Assembly: GCA_964577515.1 (NCBI GenBank)
Contig: CAZNZN010000002.1
Coordinates: 30,584 to 94,583 of the forward strand
Length of the DNA stretch: 64,000 nt
Reading direction: 5' to 3'
Origin: UBA4124 sp964577515
Lineage (GTDB): Bacteria > Patescibacteriota > Minisyncoccia > Phycocordibacterales > UBA9973
Positions 31,014 through 40,429 of the stretch are shown piece by piece (within the stretch, counting starts at the first letter, position 1; every line of letters begins with the position of its first letter). The notes under the pieces were generated by a model. The model searched no databases. It was not told where the DNA came from and was given only the letters and a program-made list of their open reading frames with translations. A program made the translations under genes and the position numbers.

Positions 31014-32520
31014 ATATTTTCTCAAGAGGAAACGGCGAGGTGATATTTTCTATACGCTTATACGCGAGCTCTGCTGATATGAGACAGATCGGCATACCGA
31101 TACCGGGATTGGTACCCGCCCCTACATAAAAAAGGTTTTTGATCTTCTTATGAACATTGTTTGGACGAAAAATCGCTGTTTGAGTAAGGGTATGAGCCAA
31201 ACCAAGAGCAGTCCCTTTAAACGCATTGTAGTCTTTGATAAAGTCTTTTACACAATACGTTCGCTCTACCGCGATACGATCTTTGAGGTCTGGTGTTTCA
31301 AATGCTGTCGCCATTTCAGCGATTATTTTTTCTTTGTACGTTTCTAAGAACGCACCATCATACTCGAGCCCTGGAGCGATCGGCACAAGAACGAAAAGAT
31401 TTTCATCGCCATACGGCGCGACTGTTGCATCGGTCCTTGAAGGAACACAAACATACAGAGACGGGTCATCAGGCCATTTCCCTTCTTTACCAAAGACTTC
31501 TTTTGCGTACCCATCCCACGCTTTTGAGAAGATAAGATTGTGGTGTTCTGCTTTTGGAATTTTTCCTTTGACACCCAGATAGAGAATAAAAGCGCTTGGA
31601 GCAAGAGAGCGCTTCTCCCAATACTGTTTTGATTTCTGTTGATATTCACCACCGAGAAGGTGCATATCTGTAAATGCGACATCTGCATTTGATACCACCA
31701 TGTCAGCACTTTGTATGGTGCCGTCTTTAAGAAGGACACTTTTTGCGACATTGTTATCCACCACTATCTTCTCAACATCAGCGTTTGTCTGTATCACAAC
31801 GCCATACTTTTTCGCGATTGACTCCAGTGCATTTGGTATAGCGATGATACCCCCTTTTGGATACCATACTCCAAGACCAAAATCGACATAGTTCATCATG
31901 CTATAAATCCCAGGCGTTTGATCAGGAGAAGTACCAAGAAGCACCGTCTGGTACTGCATTACTTTTTGGAGTATTTCTGAAGTAAAAAGTTTTTCAATGA
32001 TATGTTTTTGTTTTTTAAAAAGTGGAAGCTTTGCTCCAAGTGTCATGACGCGCTTATTGAAGAAATCAAAAACACTATCATAATTTTTAAACATGAACTC
32101 ATGTTTTGCTATTTCATATTGGTATTTTGTTGAAGCAAGAAACTGCTCAAGCACCTTTCCAGATCCTGGTTCAATAGATTCAAATGTTTGTTTGTTTTTT
32201 TCTATATCACCAAAAAAATCGTAGTGCTTACCGTTGCTTTTAAGAAATACTCGATATGAAGGAGAGAGTTTTTGCAAACTAAAATATTCATTGATGTCTT
32301 CACCTAACAGTGAGAAGAAATACTCGAAGACGTCTGGCATCATGTACCAACTGGGGCCAAGGTCAAATGTAAAACCATCCTTTTGCCAGAGACGGGCCCG
32401 TCCACCAACAGTATCGTTTTTTTCAAGAATGGTGACATGATAGCCTTTTTTACCAAGCATACAGGCAAGCGCAAGCCCTCCGAGTCCTCCACCGATGATT
32501 ATTACAAATTTCTTTTCCAT
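31012..32520 (-). CDS. crtI: Phytoene desaturase (CrtI family)
   Basis: 502 residues, normal length. FAD-dependent desaturase/isomerase that introduces double bases into C40 phytoene toward lycopene. The N-terminal FAD site is IIGGGLGGLALACMLGKKGY with GGRA a little later (VGGRARLWQ); LGPSWYMMPDVF follows as in CrtI. The C-terminal signature is FYVGAGTNPGIGMPICLISAE. The number of desaturation steps (three, four or five) cannot be read from sequence, and CrtN/CrtO-like oxidases share these motifs. The ATG overlaps the end of crtB by 19 bases, so both are translated from one message starting at or before uvrA. It meets the UbiA gene tail to tail across a terminator. Confidence 0.9.
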   Translation of the reverse strand: MEKKFVIIIGGGLGGLALACMLGKKGYHVTILEKNDTVGGRARLWQKDGFTFDLGPSWYMMPDVFEYFFSLLGEDINEYFSLQKLSPSYRVFLKSNGKHYDFFGDIEKNKQTFESIEPGSGKVLEQFLASTKYQYEIAKHEFMFKNYDSVFDFFNKRVMTLGAKLPLFKKQKHIIEKLFTSEILQKVMQYQTVLLGTSPDQTPGIYSMMNYVDFGLGVWYPKGGIIAIPNALESIAKKYGVVIQTNADVEKIVVDNNVAKSVLLKDGTIQSADMVVSNADVAFTDMHLLGGEYQQKSKQYWEKRSLAPSAFILYLGVKGKIPKAEHHNLIFSKAWDGYAKEVFGKEGKWPDDPSLYVCVPSRTDATVAPYGDENLFVLVPIAPGLEYDGAFLETYKEKIIAEMATAFETPDLKDRIAVERTYCVKDFIKDYNAFKGTALGLAHTLTQTAIFRPNNVHKKIKNLFYVGAGTNPGIGMPICLISAELAYKRIENITSPFPLEKI

Positions 32521-33356
32521 AGTGCTTTTAATAATAGCATTGTCTTTTTCATAGGGCTAACAACAACTCTCTGTGAAAAAATATCAAAATCTTTTCGCTC
32601 TATTTCTTTTATTAGTTCTTTATAAAGAAGATACGAGGCATATACTGCCCTCCTCCCATTGTGAAGCATGGGGATACCATGTCTTCCTATCTCTAAAAGC
32701 TTCTTTGCTCTTTCTATCTCAAAAGACATAAGTTGCTTCCATGCAAAGTCGTTATTGCTGTTCTTTATGTGCACTTCTGTCACCGCATACTTTTCCATAT
32801 CTTCTCTCGGTAGATATATGCGCCCACGCGTATCATAATCATCTTTTATATCTCGAAGAAAATTTACTAACTGAAAAGCTTCGCCTAACGCTTTTGCGTT
32901 TTGAAGCGCTCCATCTTTAAAGCCCATCAAGTGACTCATCATTAGCCCAACAACAGCTGCAGAGCTGTACATATATTCTTCTAGTTCCTGGTATGTCGCA
33001 TAGCTTTCTTTAATCAAATCCTGGTGCATAGCTTGTAAAAAATCATCACTGTACTCATACGGTATCTTGTAGGTATCAAATACTTCTTTTGTTGCAAAGA
33101 GAATAGTGTCACACGAAAGTTTTTTTTCACCTCGGAGAACGCTTGCCCAATCCGCACTATACTTTTGTAGCTCTTTTCGAGCTTTTTCTTTATCAGGCTC
33201 ACTATCAACCATCTCATCAGGTAGACGTACAAACGCATAGAGTATCCAGGTCGCTTCTCTTATTGTTTTTGGGAACAAAAAAGATGCACGGTAAAAACCT
33301 CTTCCAAAATACTTTGTTATTTTTTTTGCTCTTAGTAAATCCTCTTGTGCAATCAT
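32502..33356 (-). CDS. crtB: Phytoene synthase (CrtB family)
   Basis: 284 residues. Joins two geranylgeranyl diphosphates head to head. The first Asp-rich motif is RLPDEMVDSEP (about 44-54; DxxxD) and the second is FLRDIKDDYDTRGRIYLPREDM (about 165-186, the DxxxD plus RxYLP signature of trans-prenyl squalene/phytoene synthases). Squalene or diapophytoene synthase is possible, but pairing with CrtI supports carotenoid. Its ATG shares one base with the uvrA stop (TAATG), so translation is coupled to uvrA. No geranylgeranyl diphosphate synthase is in the window; the precursor must come from elsewhere in the genome or from a host. Confidence 0.92.
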   Translation of the reverse strand: MIAQEDLLRAKKITKYFGRGFYRASFLFPKTIREATWILYAFVRLPDEMVDSEPDKEKARKELQKYSADWASVLRGEKKLSCDTILFATKEVFDTYKIPYEYSDDFLQAMHQDLIKESYATYQELEEYMYSSAAVVGLMMSHLMGFKDGALQNAKALGEAFQLVNFLRDIKDDYDTRGRIYLPREDMEKYAVTEVHIKNSNNDFAWKQLMSFEIERAKKLLEIGRHGIPMLHNGRRAVYASYLLYKELIKEIERKDFDIFSQRVVVSPMKKTMLLLKALWKRNL

Positions 33357-35858
33357 TACAAAATCTTTTTGAGATACAGCCCTGTATGGCTATGTTTGTT
33401 ATTTGCGACTTCTTCCGGAGTACCTTTTGCCACAACCTTGCCACCCCCTATTCCTCCTTCTGGACCAAAGTCGATAAGGTGATCGGCGCATTTGATAAGA
33501 TCAAGGTTGTGTTCAATCACTACCACAGTGTTGCCTTTTGCCACAAGACGATTAAGCACACCGATAAGGTTTTTCACATCGTCATAGTGAAGTCCAACTG
33601 TTGGTTCGTCGAGAAGATAGATTGTCTTTTCCATCCAAGGACGATAGAGTTCAGAAGCAATTTTCACGCGTTGTGCTTCTCCTCCAGATAGGGTCGTTGC
33701 GCTTTGGCCGAGTTTTACATACCCAAGTCCCACATCAGAAAGTGTTTTCAGACGATCGTAGATGGCTGGAATGTCGCCAAAAAAATCCAATGCTTCCTCA
33801 ACAGAAAGTTGTAGTACATCATAAATACTCTTACGCTTATACTTCACGGTGAGCGTTTCTTTATCAAAACGCTTTCCGCCACACACATCACATGTGACAT
33901 AGACCGTTGGTAAAAAGTGCATCTCAACTGCTATTTCTCCATTTCCTTCACAAGCTTCACAACGTCCCCCTTTTACATTGAAAGAAAAACGGTTGAGTTT
34001 CCACCCACGCAAACGAGACTCTTCTGTTGAAGCAAAAAGTTCTCGAATAAAAGTAAATGCTCCTGTGTAGGTTGCAATGTTTGACCGAGGAGTTCTTCCT
34101 ATAGGAGACTGATCAATCATGATTGCACGCTGTAAGTATTCAGTTCCTACAAANNNNNNNNNNNNNNNNNNNNNNNNNNNNNNNNNNNNNNNNNNNNNNN
34201 NNNNNNNNNNNNNNNNNNNNNNNNNNNNNNNNNNNNNNNNNNNNNNNNNNNNNTTCAATTGCTTCTTCTTTTCGTAGATATGCAAGTGTTCGTGAACCAC
34301 TTTCATTCTTTTTGGCAGAAAGAAGTTTTGCAAGATAGTCGGCAACAATTACGTTTCCTCCATGTATCCCTGCTCCTGGACCAATATCAACAATATAGTC
34401 AGATGCATAGATAGTGTCTTCATCATGTTCTACAACGACAATAGTGTTTCCCATATCTCGAAGATCTTCTAAGGTTTTTATGAGACGTTCATTATCTCTT
34501 TGATGTAATCCGATTGTCGGCTCATCAAGCACATACATTGCCCCCACAAGGCGAGATCCTAGTTGTGAAGCAAGACGTATACGCTGTGCTTCTCCTCCAG
34601 AAAGAGTGTTCGCGGTGCGAGAAAGTGCTAAATATTCAAGTCCAACGTTTAACAGGAACGTAAGTCGGTCTTCTATTTCTTTAAGTACTGCCCTCGCTAC
34701 CTCTTTATCTTTTTGAGAAAGCTTAAGTGATGCAAAAAAATCAAAAGCTTCTTCAACAGAAAAAGAAGTGAGTTCAACAATGTTTGTTTTTTGTTTTCCT
34801 GTATCAAGGAAAACATTGAGCGCTTCAGGGCGGAGCCGCTTCCCTGCGCATGACTCACACAGCTCTGTTCCGCCGAAAAACTTTGTTCCAATACCATTAC
34901 AAGTTTGACACGCCCCATAAGGAGAATTGAAAGAGAAAAGTCGAGGTTCTATTTCAGGGAATGAGTAGCCATCGTTCGGACAAGAAAATTTTGACGACAT
35001 CAAAAACTCTTGGAGTGGAGCAGTTTGGAGTTCAAAATCATCAGAAACACCAAACACTACTTGCACGAGGCCGTCCGCCTCAAGAAGTGCGCGTTCAGTT
35101 GCTTCAAAAAGGCGAAGCTCTGCATCACGAGGATTGTCTTTAAACTCATGCACTGCGAGTTCGTCTACGAGCACCTCGATAGTGTGCTTATCATTTTTTT
35201 GCAATTCAATCCGGTCACGGAGCTTGTGTATCTTCCCGTCAATACGGACCGTACTGAACCCTTTGCCAATTAAGTCATACAGAAGCTGGTAGTACTCTCC
35301 TTTTCTCCCACGAACAACAGGTGCGTATATTTGAATGCGAGTGTCATTGAAAGCAACCCCCATCACCTCCTTAGTATTTTTCCCTTTTGAAAATTCTTTA
35401 ATTTTACCAAGGATAAATGTATTGATTTCTTCAGGAGAAAGTTTTTGGATAAGGGTCCCACATACAGGACAATATGCCTTTCCAACACGTGCATAAAGTA
35501 CACGAAGATAATCATATATTTCAGTAATAGTTGCCACTGTTGAACGAGGATTGTTTGATCGGGACTTTTGATCAATAGAGATAGCAGGGGAAAGCCCTGT
35601 GATTTCATCGACATCAGGTTTAGGCATTTGGTTCAAAAATTGTCGCGCATAGGAAGAAAGAGACTCAACGTACCGGCGCTGTCCTTCTGCAAAAATAGTA
35701 TCAAATGCCAAAGAGCTCTTTCCGCTTCCAGAAAGCCCAGTAATAGCCACCATCTTGTTACGTGGCATGGTCACATCAATATTTTTAAGATTGTGTGTGC
35801 GAGCTCCTTTTACAACAATCTCCTCGTGCTCTTCTTTTTGCATTTGCTTCTTCACCAT
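33356..35858 (-). CDS. uvrA: Excinuclease ABC subunit A, interrupted by an assembly gap
   Basis: The N-terminal part (535 codons, 35858-34254) has Walker A GLSGSGKSSLAFDTIFAEGQRRYVES, a zinc site beginning CPVCG, the cysteine pairs CQTCNG and CESC, and the first ABC signature NTLSGGEAQRIRLASQLG with YVLDEPTIGLHQRD. The C-terminal part (265 codons, 34153-33356) has IDQSPIGRTPRSN, the second zinc site CEACEG/CDVCGGKR, TLSGGEAQRVKIA and LLDEPTVGLH. Between them 100 N replace the second Walker A region. The two halves are in different frames across the N run, and comparison with normal UvrA suggests about 80-100 codons are missing, so the gap size is a placeholder and the gene is probably intact. 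It heads the uvrA-crtB-crtI run. Confidence 0.95.
34154..34253. other. Assembly gap (100 N) inside uvrA
   Basis: Exactly 100 N. Unlike the gap at 18747 the flanks show no shared sequence. About 240-300 real bases, including the second Walker A motif, are expected to be missing. Confidence 0.95.
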
Positions 35859-35929
35859 AAGATACCCTCCCCTTCTAAAATAAAGACCAGAAAGGATGTG
35901 TAAGGCTATTCTAGCACAGTCTAAAGCTG

Positions 35930-35935
35930 TATACT
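35930..35935 (+). promoter_or_regulatory. -10 element of the DoxX-like gene
   Basis: TATACT, 7 bases before the ATG at 35943, predicting a leaderless mRNA. No convincing -35. Confidence 0.5.
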
Positions 35936-35942
35936 AAAAGGC

Positions 35943-36908
35943 ATGATAGACACATTTTTTTCCTTCATCAAAGCACTTGCTACGACCACATATGCCCATG
36001 TCGGATACGTTGTCGGAGAGAACGAATTCGCTCAAAACCTAGGTCACGACACAAATTATTTCCTATCCCCACTAACAGAAAGTCGCAACCTACTTTTAAT
36101 TTTTTCAACATTAGCTGTAGTTTTTGTTCTATATTTCTTGGCATGGAAAATCCCGGCTATAAAAAACAGGATTATTGCTCTACGTCTTCGTCTTGATACG
36201 TACCGAGAATACGTTCCCTGGATTCTTCGTCTTTCTCTTGGCATTGCTTTCATTGGAGCATCTGTAGCACAGGTGCTTATATCTCCTACCCTTCCACATC
36301 CTGGTTTTGTAGGAATGCAACTTGTTATTGGTTTCGCTCTCCTTGGCGGGGTAGCTGTTGTTCCTGCAGTTATTCTTGCTAGTATTCTTTTTATTGTTGC
36401 AATAGCAGAAAAGGCGTACATTATTGGGAACGCTGAACTTTTTGCTGCTCTTCTCTCTTTGTTAATCCTCGGAGGAGGACGACCTGGAATGGATGATTTG
36501 TTTGGCATTCCTGAATGGAAAGTCCCTCATTTGAAAAAGTACGTCCCTGTTCTTTTACGCATAGGCATCGGAGGAGCTCTTGTATTTCTTTCTCTTTATG
36601 AAAAAGTCTTAAACCCTCACGTCTCTGATCTCGTTGTGGCAAAATATCATCTTACAACCATCATTCCTGTAGGAGCTGCTATGTGGGTATTTGCAGTCGG
36701 AATGATCGAACTTGCAGTAGGGGTGCTGCTTTTTATTGGATTCCAAACAAGACTTGTGAGTGCTATCGCTTTCCTTGTACTTATAGTGACGTTCTTCTTT
36801 TTTAAAGAAGAAGTTTATTCTCATGTGACACTCTTTGGAGTACTTTCTGTTTTGTTTATAACAGGAGCGGGGCCGTTGAGTATCGACGCCGTACTACGAA
36901 AACGATAA
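35943..36908 (+). CDS. DoxX-like multi-spanning membrane protein
   Basis: 321 residues with about eight helices. The second half (about 195-315) has the DoxX-type pattern: LKKYVPVLLRIGIGGALVFLSLYEKVLNP, then IIPVGAAMWVFAVGMIELAVGVLLFIGFQTRL and a final pair of helices. The first half (about 88-180) looks like a second, more diverged copy (VPWILRLSLGIAFIGASVAQVLISP), so the protein may be an internal duplication. The short N-terminal helix is followed by a soluble loop with HDTN. DoxX-like proteins are linked to quinone or thiol redox chemistry and oxidative stress, but no substrate is known here. It lies alone on the plus strand between uvrA and uvrB, divergent from uvrA. Confidence 0.7.
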   Translation: MIDTFFSFIKALATTTYAHVGYVVGENEFAQNLGHDTNYFLSPLTESRNLLLIFSTLAVVFVLYFLAWKIPAIKNRIIALRLRLDTYREYVPWILRLSLGIAFIGASVAQVLISPTLPHPGFVGMQLVIGFALLGGVAVVPAVILASILFIVAIAEKAYIIGNAELFAALLSLLILGGGRPGMDDLFGIPEWKVPHLKKYVPVLLRIGIGGALVFLSLYEKVLNPHVSDLVVAKYHLTTIIPVGAAMWVFAVGMIELAVGVLLFIGFQTRLVSAIAFLVLIVTFFFFKEEVYSHVTLFGVLSVLFITGAGPLSIDAVLRKR

Positions 36909-36945
36909 CCACCCCTCTTTTTGTTTAGTTAGCAACCTTTCCCTA

Positions 36946-39006
36946 TTATGGGTTGATATATGTTCTTTCCTTGAGCACTCGTATTTCATCTCGAAGAATA
37001 GCTGCTGTTTCAAAATCAAGAACTTTAACTGCTTCTTTCATTTCAGATTCTTTTAGTGCAATCAATTTTTCTATGGGGTTCTTCTTTCCTCTTCCTTTTT
37101 TCCCTTTACCTATCGCCTCAGCAGCAGCAAATATTTCCATATCAAGCGAAAGCTCCGCAGAAACTGCTTTTGCATGCTCGCTTTCTAACTCTTCGGTAAT
37201 ATCATGAATATGTTTCTGAATTGTCTGTGGAGTAATCCCATGTTTCTTGTTATACGCTAGTTGTATTTCACGACGACGATTTGTCTCTCCAATTGCTCGT
37301 TCCATTGAGCCAGTAATAGTATCAGCGTAGAGGACTACACGTCCATTTGCGTTACGAGCAGCACGTCCAATTGTCTGGATAAGTGATACCTCACTACGCA
37401 AGAATCCTTCCTTATCAGCATCAAGAATACCAATAAGAGATACTTCTGGCATATCAAGCCCTTCACGAAGGAGGTTTACCCCGACTAAGATATCAAATTC
37501 TCCCTTTCGAAAACGAGTGATGATTTTTATGCGATCAATAGTTTTAATGTCGCTATGCAAATATTCTGCTCGTATCCCTCGCTCTTTAAGATATTGTGAT
37601 AAATCTTCTGCCATCTTTTTTGTGAGTGTTGTCGCAAGAACACGACCACCACTTTTTATCTCCTTTGCAGCTTCGTCAATAAAATCTTGGACTTGACCAT
37701 GATATGCCCCTTTCTCGAGGATAGGACGAACTTCTACAATAGGATCCACGAGTCCTGTAGGTCGAATAATCTGCTCTACCACCTGGCTTGAGTGTTCTGC
37801 TTCAAACTTTCCAGGTGTTGCAGAGACGAAGACCGTCTGCCCTATACGTTGTTGAAATTCCTCAAATCGCAACGGCCTGTTATCTTTTGCACTAGGAAGA
37901 CGAAAACCGAACTCTACAAGGGTGTTTTTTCGAGAAGCATCCCCTGCGTACATACCCTGCAATTGTGGGAGTGTCACATGGCTTTCGTCAACGAATAAGA
38001 GAAACTCAGGTCTTCCTTGAGCATCATGAGGAAAGTATGAGAGAAGCGTTTCTGGTGGCTCCCCTGCTTGTTTCCCAGAGAGGTGTCGAGAATAGTTTTC
38101 AATTCCAGAACAGTACCCCATCTCGCGAATCATTGCGAGATCGTAGTTTGTGCGACGTTTAAGCCGCTCAGCTTCAAGTAGTTTGCCTTCTTTTTCAAAA
38201 TAAGCAAGTTGTTGTGTAAGTTCAGCATTTATTTCTTTGACAGCACGTTCTTTTTCATTTTCATTGGTAATGAAATGTTTTGCTGGAAATATAAATATGA
38301 ACTGCTCTTCTCCGAGAATTCTTGAAGAAACTGGATCAATCTTTATTATTTCATCAATAGTATTTCCTGAAAAAGATATTCTGTACTGCACTGTTTCAGA
38401 GACAGGCATAACCTCAACGCTGTTACCCACTGCACGAAATTGCCCAGGCGAAAGATCAGCGTTCGTTCGTTCAAAGTGAATGCCTATCAACCGTTCCATC
38501 GCTTGAGTACGCCCAAGGGTCATCCCTTTTTCTAGTTTCAAATTTACCCGTTCATATTCTGCAGGAGATCCAAGCCCATAAATACATGAAACTGACGCAA
38601 CAATAATCACATCCTTCCTGGTAAGTAGCGACTGTGTTGTTGCGTGTCGAAGACGATCAATTTCTTTATTGATTTGTGCATCTTTTTCAATATAGGTATC
38701 TGTTACGGGGAGATATGCTTCTGGTTGATAGTAATCATAATAAGAAACAAAATAATGCACTGCGTTGTTTGGGAAAAAAGCTTTGAACTCTTGTGCGAGC
38801 TGGGCAGCCAAGGTCTTGTTATGAGCAATAACCAACGTCGGTTTTTGTAATTGCGCAATGACGTTTGCCATGGTAAAGGTTTTCCCTGTCCCGGTAGCAC
38901 CCAGGAGTGTCTGCATTTTATCGCCTCTTTTTATTCCCTCAATAAGTGCAGCAATAGCCTTCGGCTGATCTCCGGCTGGGGCAAAGTGATCTGAGAGCGT
39001 AAACAT
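36946..39006 (-). CDS. uvrB: Excinuclease ABC subunit B
   Basis: 686 residues, full length. Damage-verifying helicase of nucleotide excision repair. Motifs: Walker A LLGATGTGKTFTMAN (about 35-49), the beta-hairpin SYYDYYQPEAYLP (about 90-103), LLFVDESHVTLPQ (DEAD-type Walker B), FVSATPGKFE, and helicase motifs LVGVNLLREGLDMPEVSL and QTIGRAARNANGRV. The C-terminal UVR motif that binds UvrC is LIALKESEMKEAVKVLDFETAAILRDEI. A CATACT hexamer lies 6 bases before the ATG, again predicting a leaderless message. It is 97% the size of E. coli UvrB, in contrast to the shortened UvrC. Confidence 0.97.
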   Translation of the reverse strand: MFTLSDHFAPAGDQPKAIAALIEGIKRGDKMQTLLGATGTGKTFTMANVIAQLQKPTLVIAHNKTLAAQLAQEFKAFFPNNAVHYFVSYYDYYQPEAYLPVTDTYIEKDAQINKEIDRLRHATTQSLLTRKDVIIVASVSCIYGLGSPAEYERVNLKLEKGMTLGRTQAMERLIGIHFERTNADLSPGQFRAVGNSVEVMPVSETVQYRISFSGNTIDEIIKIDPVSSRILGEEQFIFIFPAKHFITNENEKERAVKEINAELTQQLAYFEKEGKLLEAERLKRRTNYDLAMIREMGYCSGIENYSRHLSGKQAGEPPETLLSYFPHDAQGRPEFLLFVDESHVTLPQLQGMYAGDASRKNTLVEFGFRLPSAKDNRPLRFEEFQQRIGQTVFVSATPGKFEAEHSSQVVEQIIRPTGLVDPIVEVRPILEKGAYHGQVQDFIDEAAKEIKSGGRVLATTLTKKMAEDLSQYLKERGIRAEYLHSDIKTIDRIKIITRFRKGEFDILVGVNLLREGLDMPEVSLIGILDADKEGFLRSEVSLIQTIGRAARNANGRVVLYADTITGSMERAIGETNRRREIQLAYNKKHGITPQTIQKHIHDITEELESEHAKAVSAELSLDMEIFAAAEAIGKGKKGRGKKNPIEKLIALKESEMKEAVKVLDFETAAILRDEIRVLKERTYINP

Positions 39007-39044
39007 GCCTATAGTATGCTTGAAAAAGAAAAAAAGTGAAGCTT

Positions 39045-39209
39045 TTACTTCCCTGTGCTACGAACAGTGTTTTTTACCTCAAAATTAGCGTCTGAAACAT
39101 AGTCATAGTTGTAACTTTTATAACTAGCGATAACAAGCTTGTAGGCTACCACTGATCCTATAACTGTGAAGATAAGGAAATATACTGCTGTTTTACTAAG
39201 TGAATACAT
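39045..39209 (-). CDS. Small single-pass membrane protein
   Basis: 54 residues from the ATG at 39209: MYSLSKTAVYF then a membrane helix (about 8-28), followed by a tyrosine-rich segment (SYKSYNYDYVSDANFEVKN) outside the helix. The longer frame to 39296 lies within tgt and is not needed. It starts 13 bases after the tgt stop, so it is the last gene of the proS-mreB-mreC-tgt run. Not recognised. Confidence 0.5.
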   Translation of the reverse strand: MYSLSKTAVYFLIFTVIGSVVAYKLVIASYKSYNYDYVSDANFEVKNTVRSTGK

Positions 39210-39222
39210 ATAAATATGTGTA

Positions 39223-40422
39223 CTACAACTCTTTGTTTTTGGAATAGTAGTTATGGAGAAAGGTCTCTTTAAATGATAAGAATGACCCATCTTCAATACT
39301 TTGCCTCATCTGTTCAACAAGGCGTAATATAAAATGAAGATTGTGCAGAGACGCAAGTGTTGCTGCGGTCATTTCTTCTGCACGAAAAAGATGCGCAAGA
39401 TACGCGCGTGTATAGTGTGTACAGGTATAACAGGTACAACCACTTTCTATTGGAGCAAAGTCTTCTTTAAACTTTGCATTTAAAATATTAAGTCGCCCTT
39501 TTTTTGTGTGCAATGATCCATGTCTCGCCATTCGGGTAGGAGCAATACAGTCAAAGAGATCGCATCCTGCCTCAACCGCATCAAACAAGTCTCTTGGTTC
39601 ACCTATTCCGAGTAAATGACGAGGTTTTTCCTCCGGAAGGAGACGGTTTACCCACCCAACAGCAGTTGCAATATCCTCTTTTGTAAAAGACCCACCGATA
39701 CCAAACCCGTCAAAAGGAAGTGCTCCCACTGTACGTGCTGCCTCTTCCCTAAGGTCCTGATATCTCCCGCCCTGTATGACACCAAAAATTGCTTGTTTTT
39801 TTTCTTTATCGAGCTTTTCATGATGCTCAAGACTACGTTTTGCCCATGTGTATGTGCGATCAAGTGATTTTTTTTGGTATGTGTAGGGTGCAGTGGGGCT
39901 CGTACATTCATCGAATGCAAAAATCATATCCGCACCAAGATCCCACTGAATTTCCATAGATCTCTCGGGGGTAAACAAATGTGACGAGCCATCAATATGC
40001 GACTTAAAAAGCACTCCTTCATCAGAAACACGCGCAAGTTGTCCAGAAGTAGTTGCGGTATCTTCTACTTTTACAGTAGCATCGGCAACCTTACTTACCG
40101 CCGTCCCAAATGCAGCGCCAAGAGAGAACGCCTGAAACCCTCCTGAATCTGTCATTGTTGGACCTCTCCACCCCATAAACGGGGCAAAACCGCCTGCCCG
40201 CTTCACAATACTCTGACCAGGTTGTAGATAAAGATGATAGGTATTTGCAAGGACAACCTGCGCCTTCAATGACTCTATCTGCTCTATTGTGAGAGACTTT
40301 ACTGTCGCTTTCGTCCCTACAACAACAAACGCAGGGGTTTCAATACGCCCATGAGGCGTTTCAATAATCCCTGTCCGAGCAAGAGTTCCTTCTAGTTTTT
40401 TTTGTATAGTAAATCGAAACAT
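39223..40422 (-). CDS. tgt: tRNA-guanine transglycosylase (Tgt)
   Basis: 399 residues from the ATG at 40422 (MFRFTIQKKLEG); the frame extends to 40545 through mreC and is rejected. Exchanges G34 of GUN anticodons with a deazaguanine. The substrate-side aspartate lies in TMTDSGGFQAFSLG (about 92-105), the nucleophile aspartate region is CDLFDCIAPTRMARHG, and the zinc site is CTCYTCTHYTRAYLAHLF (three cysteines and one histidine). Length and zinc site are as in bacterial enzymes that use preQ1; several bacteria with similar proteins salvage queuine instead, and no queuosine genes are here to decide. It follows mreC after 7 bases. Confidence 0.95.
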   Translation of the reverse strand: MFRFTIQKKLEGTLARTGIIETPHGRIETPAFVVVGTKATVKSLTIEQIESLKAQVVLANTYHLYLQPGQSIVKRAGGFAPFMGWRGPTMTDSGGFQAFSLGAAFGTAVSKVADATVKVEDTATTSGQLARVSDEGVLFKSHIDGSSHLFTPERSMEIQWDLGADMIFAFDECTSPTAPYTYQKKSLDRTYTWAKRSLEHHEKLDKEKKQAIFGVIQGGRYQDLREEAARTVGALPFDGFGIGGSFTKEDIATAVGWVNRLLPEEKPRHLLGIGEPRDLFDAVEAGCDLFDCIAPTRMARHGSLHTKKGRLNILNAKFKEDFAPIESGCTCYTCTHYTRAYLAHLFRAEEMTAATLASLHNLHFILRLVEQMRQSIEDGSFLSFKETFLHNYYSKNKEL

Positions 40423-40429
40423 GTAGTAA

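Noticed and set aside
39210..39296. Longer N-terminus of the small membrane protein overlapping tgt
   Set aside because: It is antisense-free but lies inside the tgt coding end and adds no domain; the ATG at 39209 directly precedes the membrane helix.
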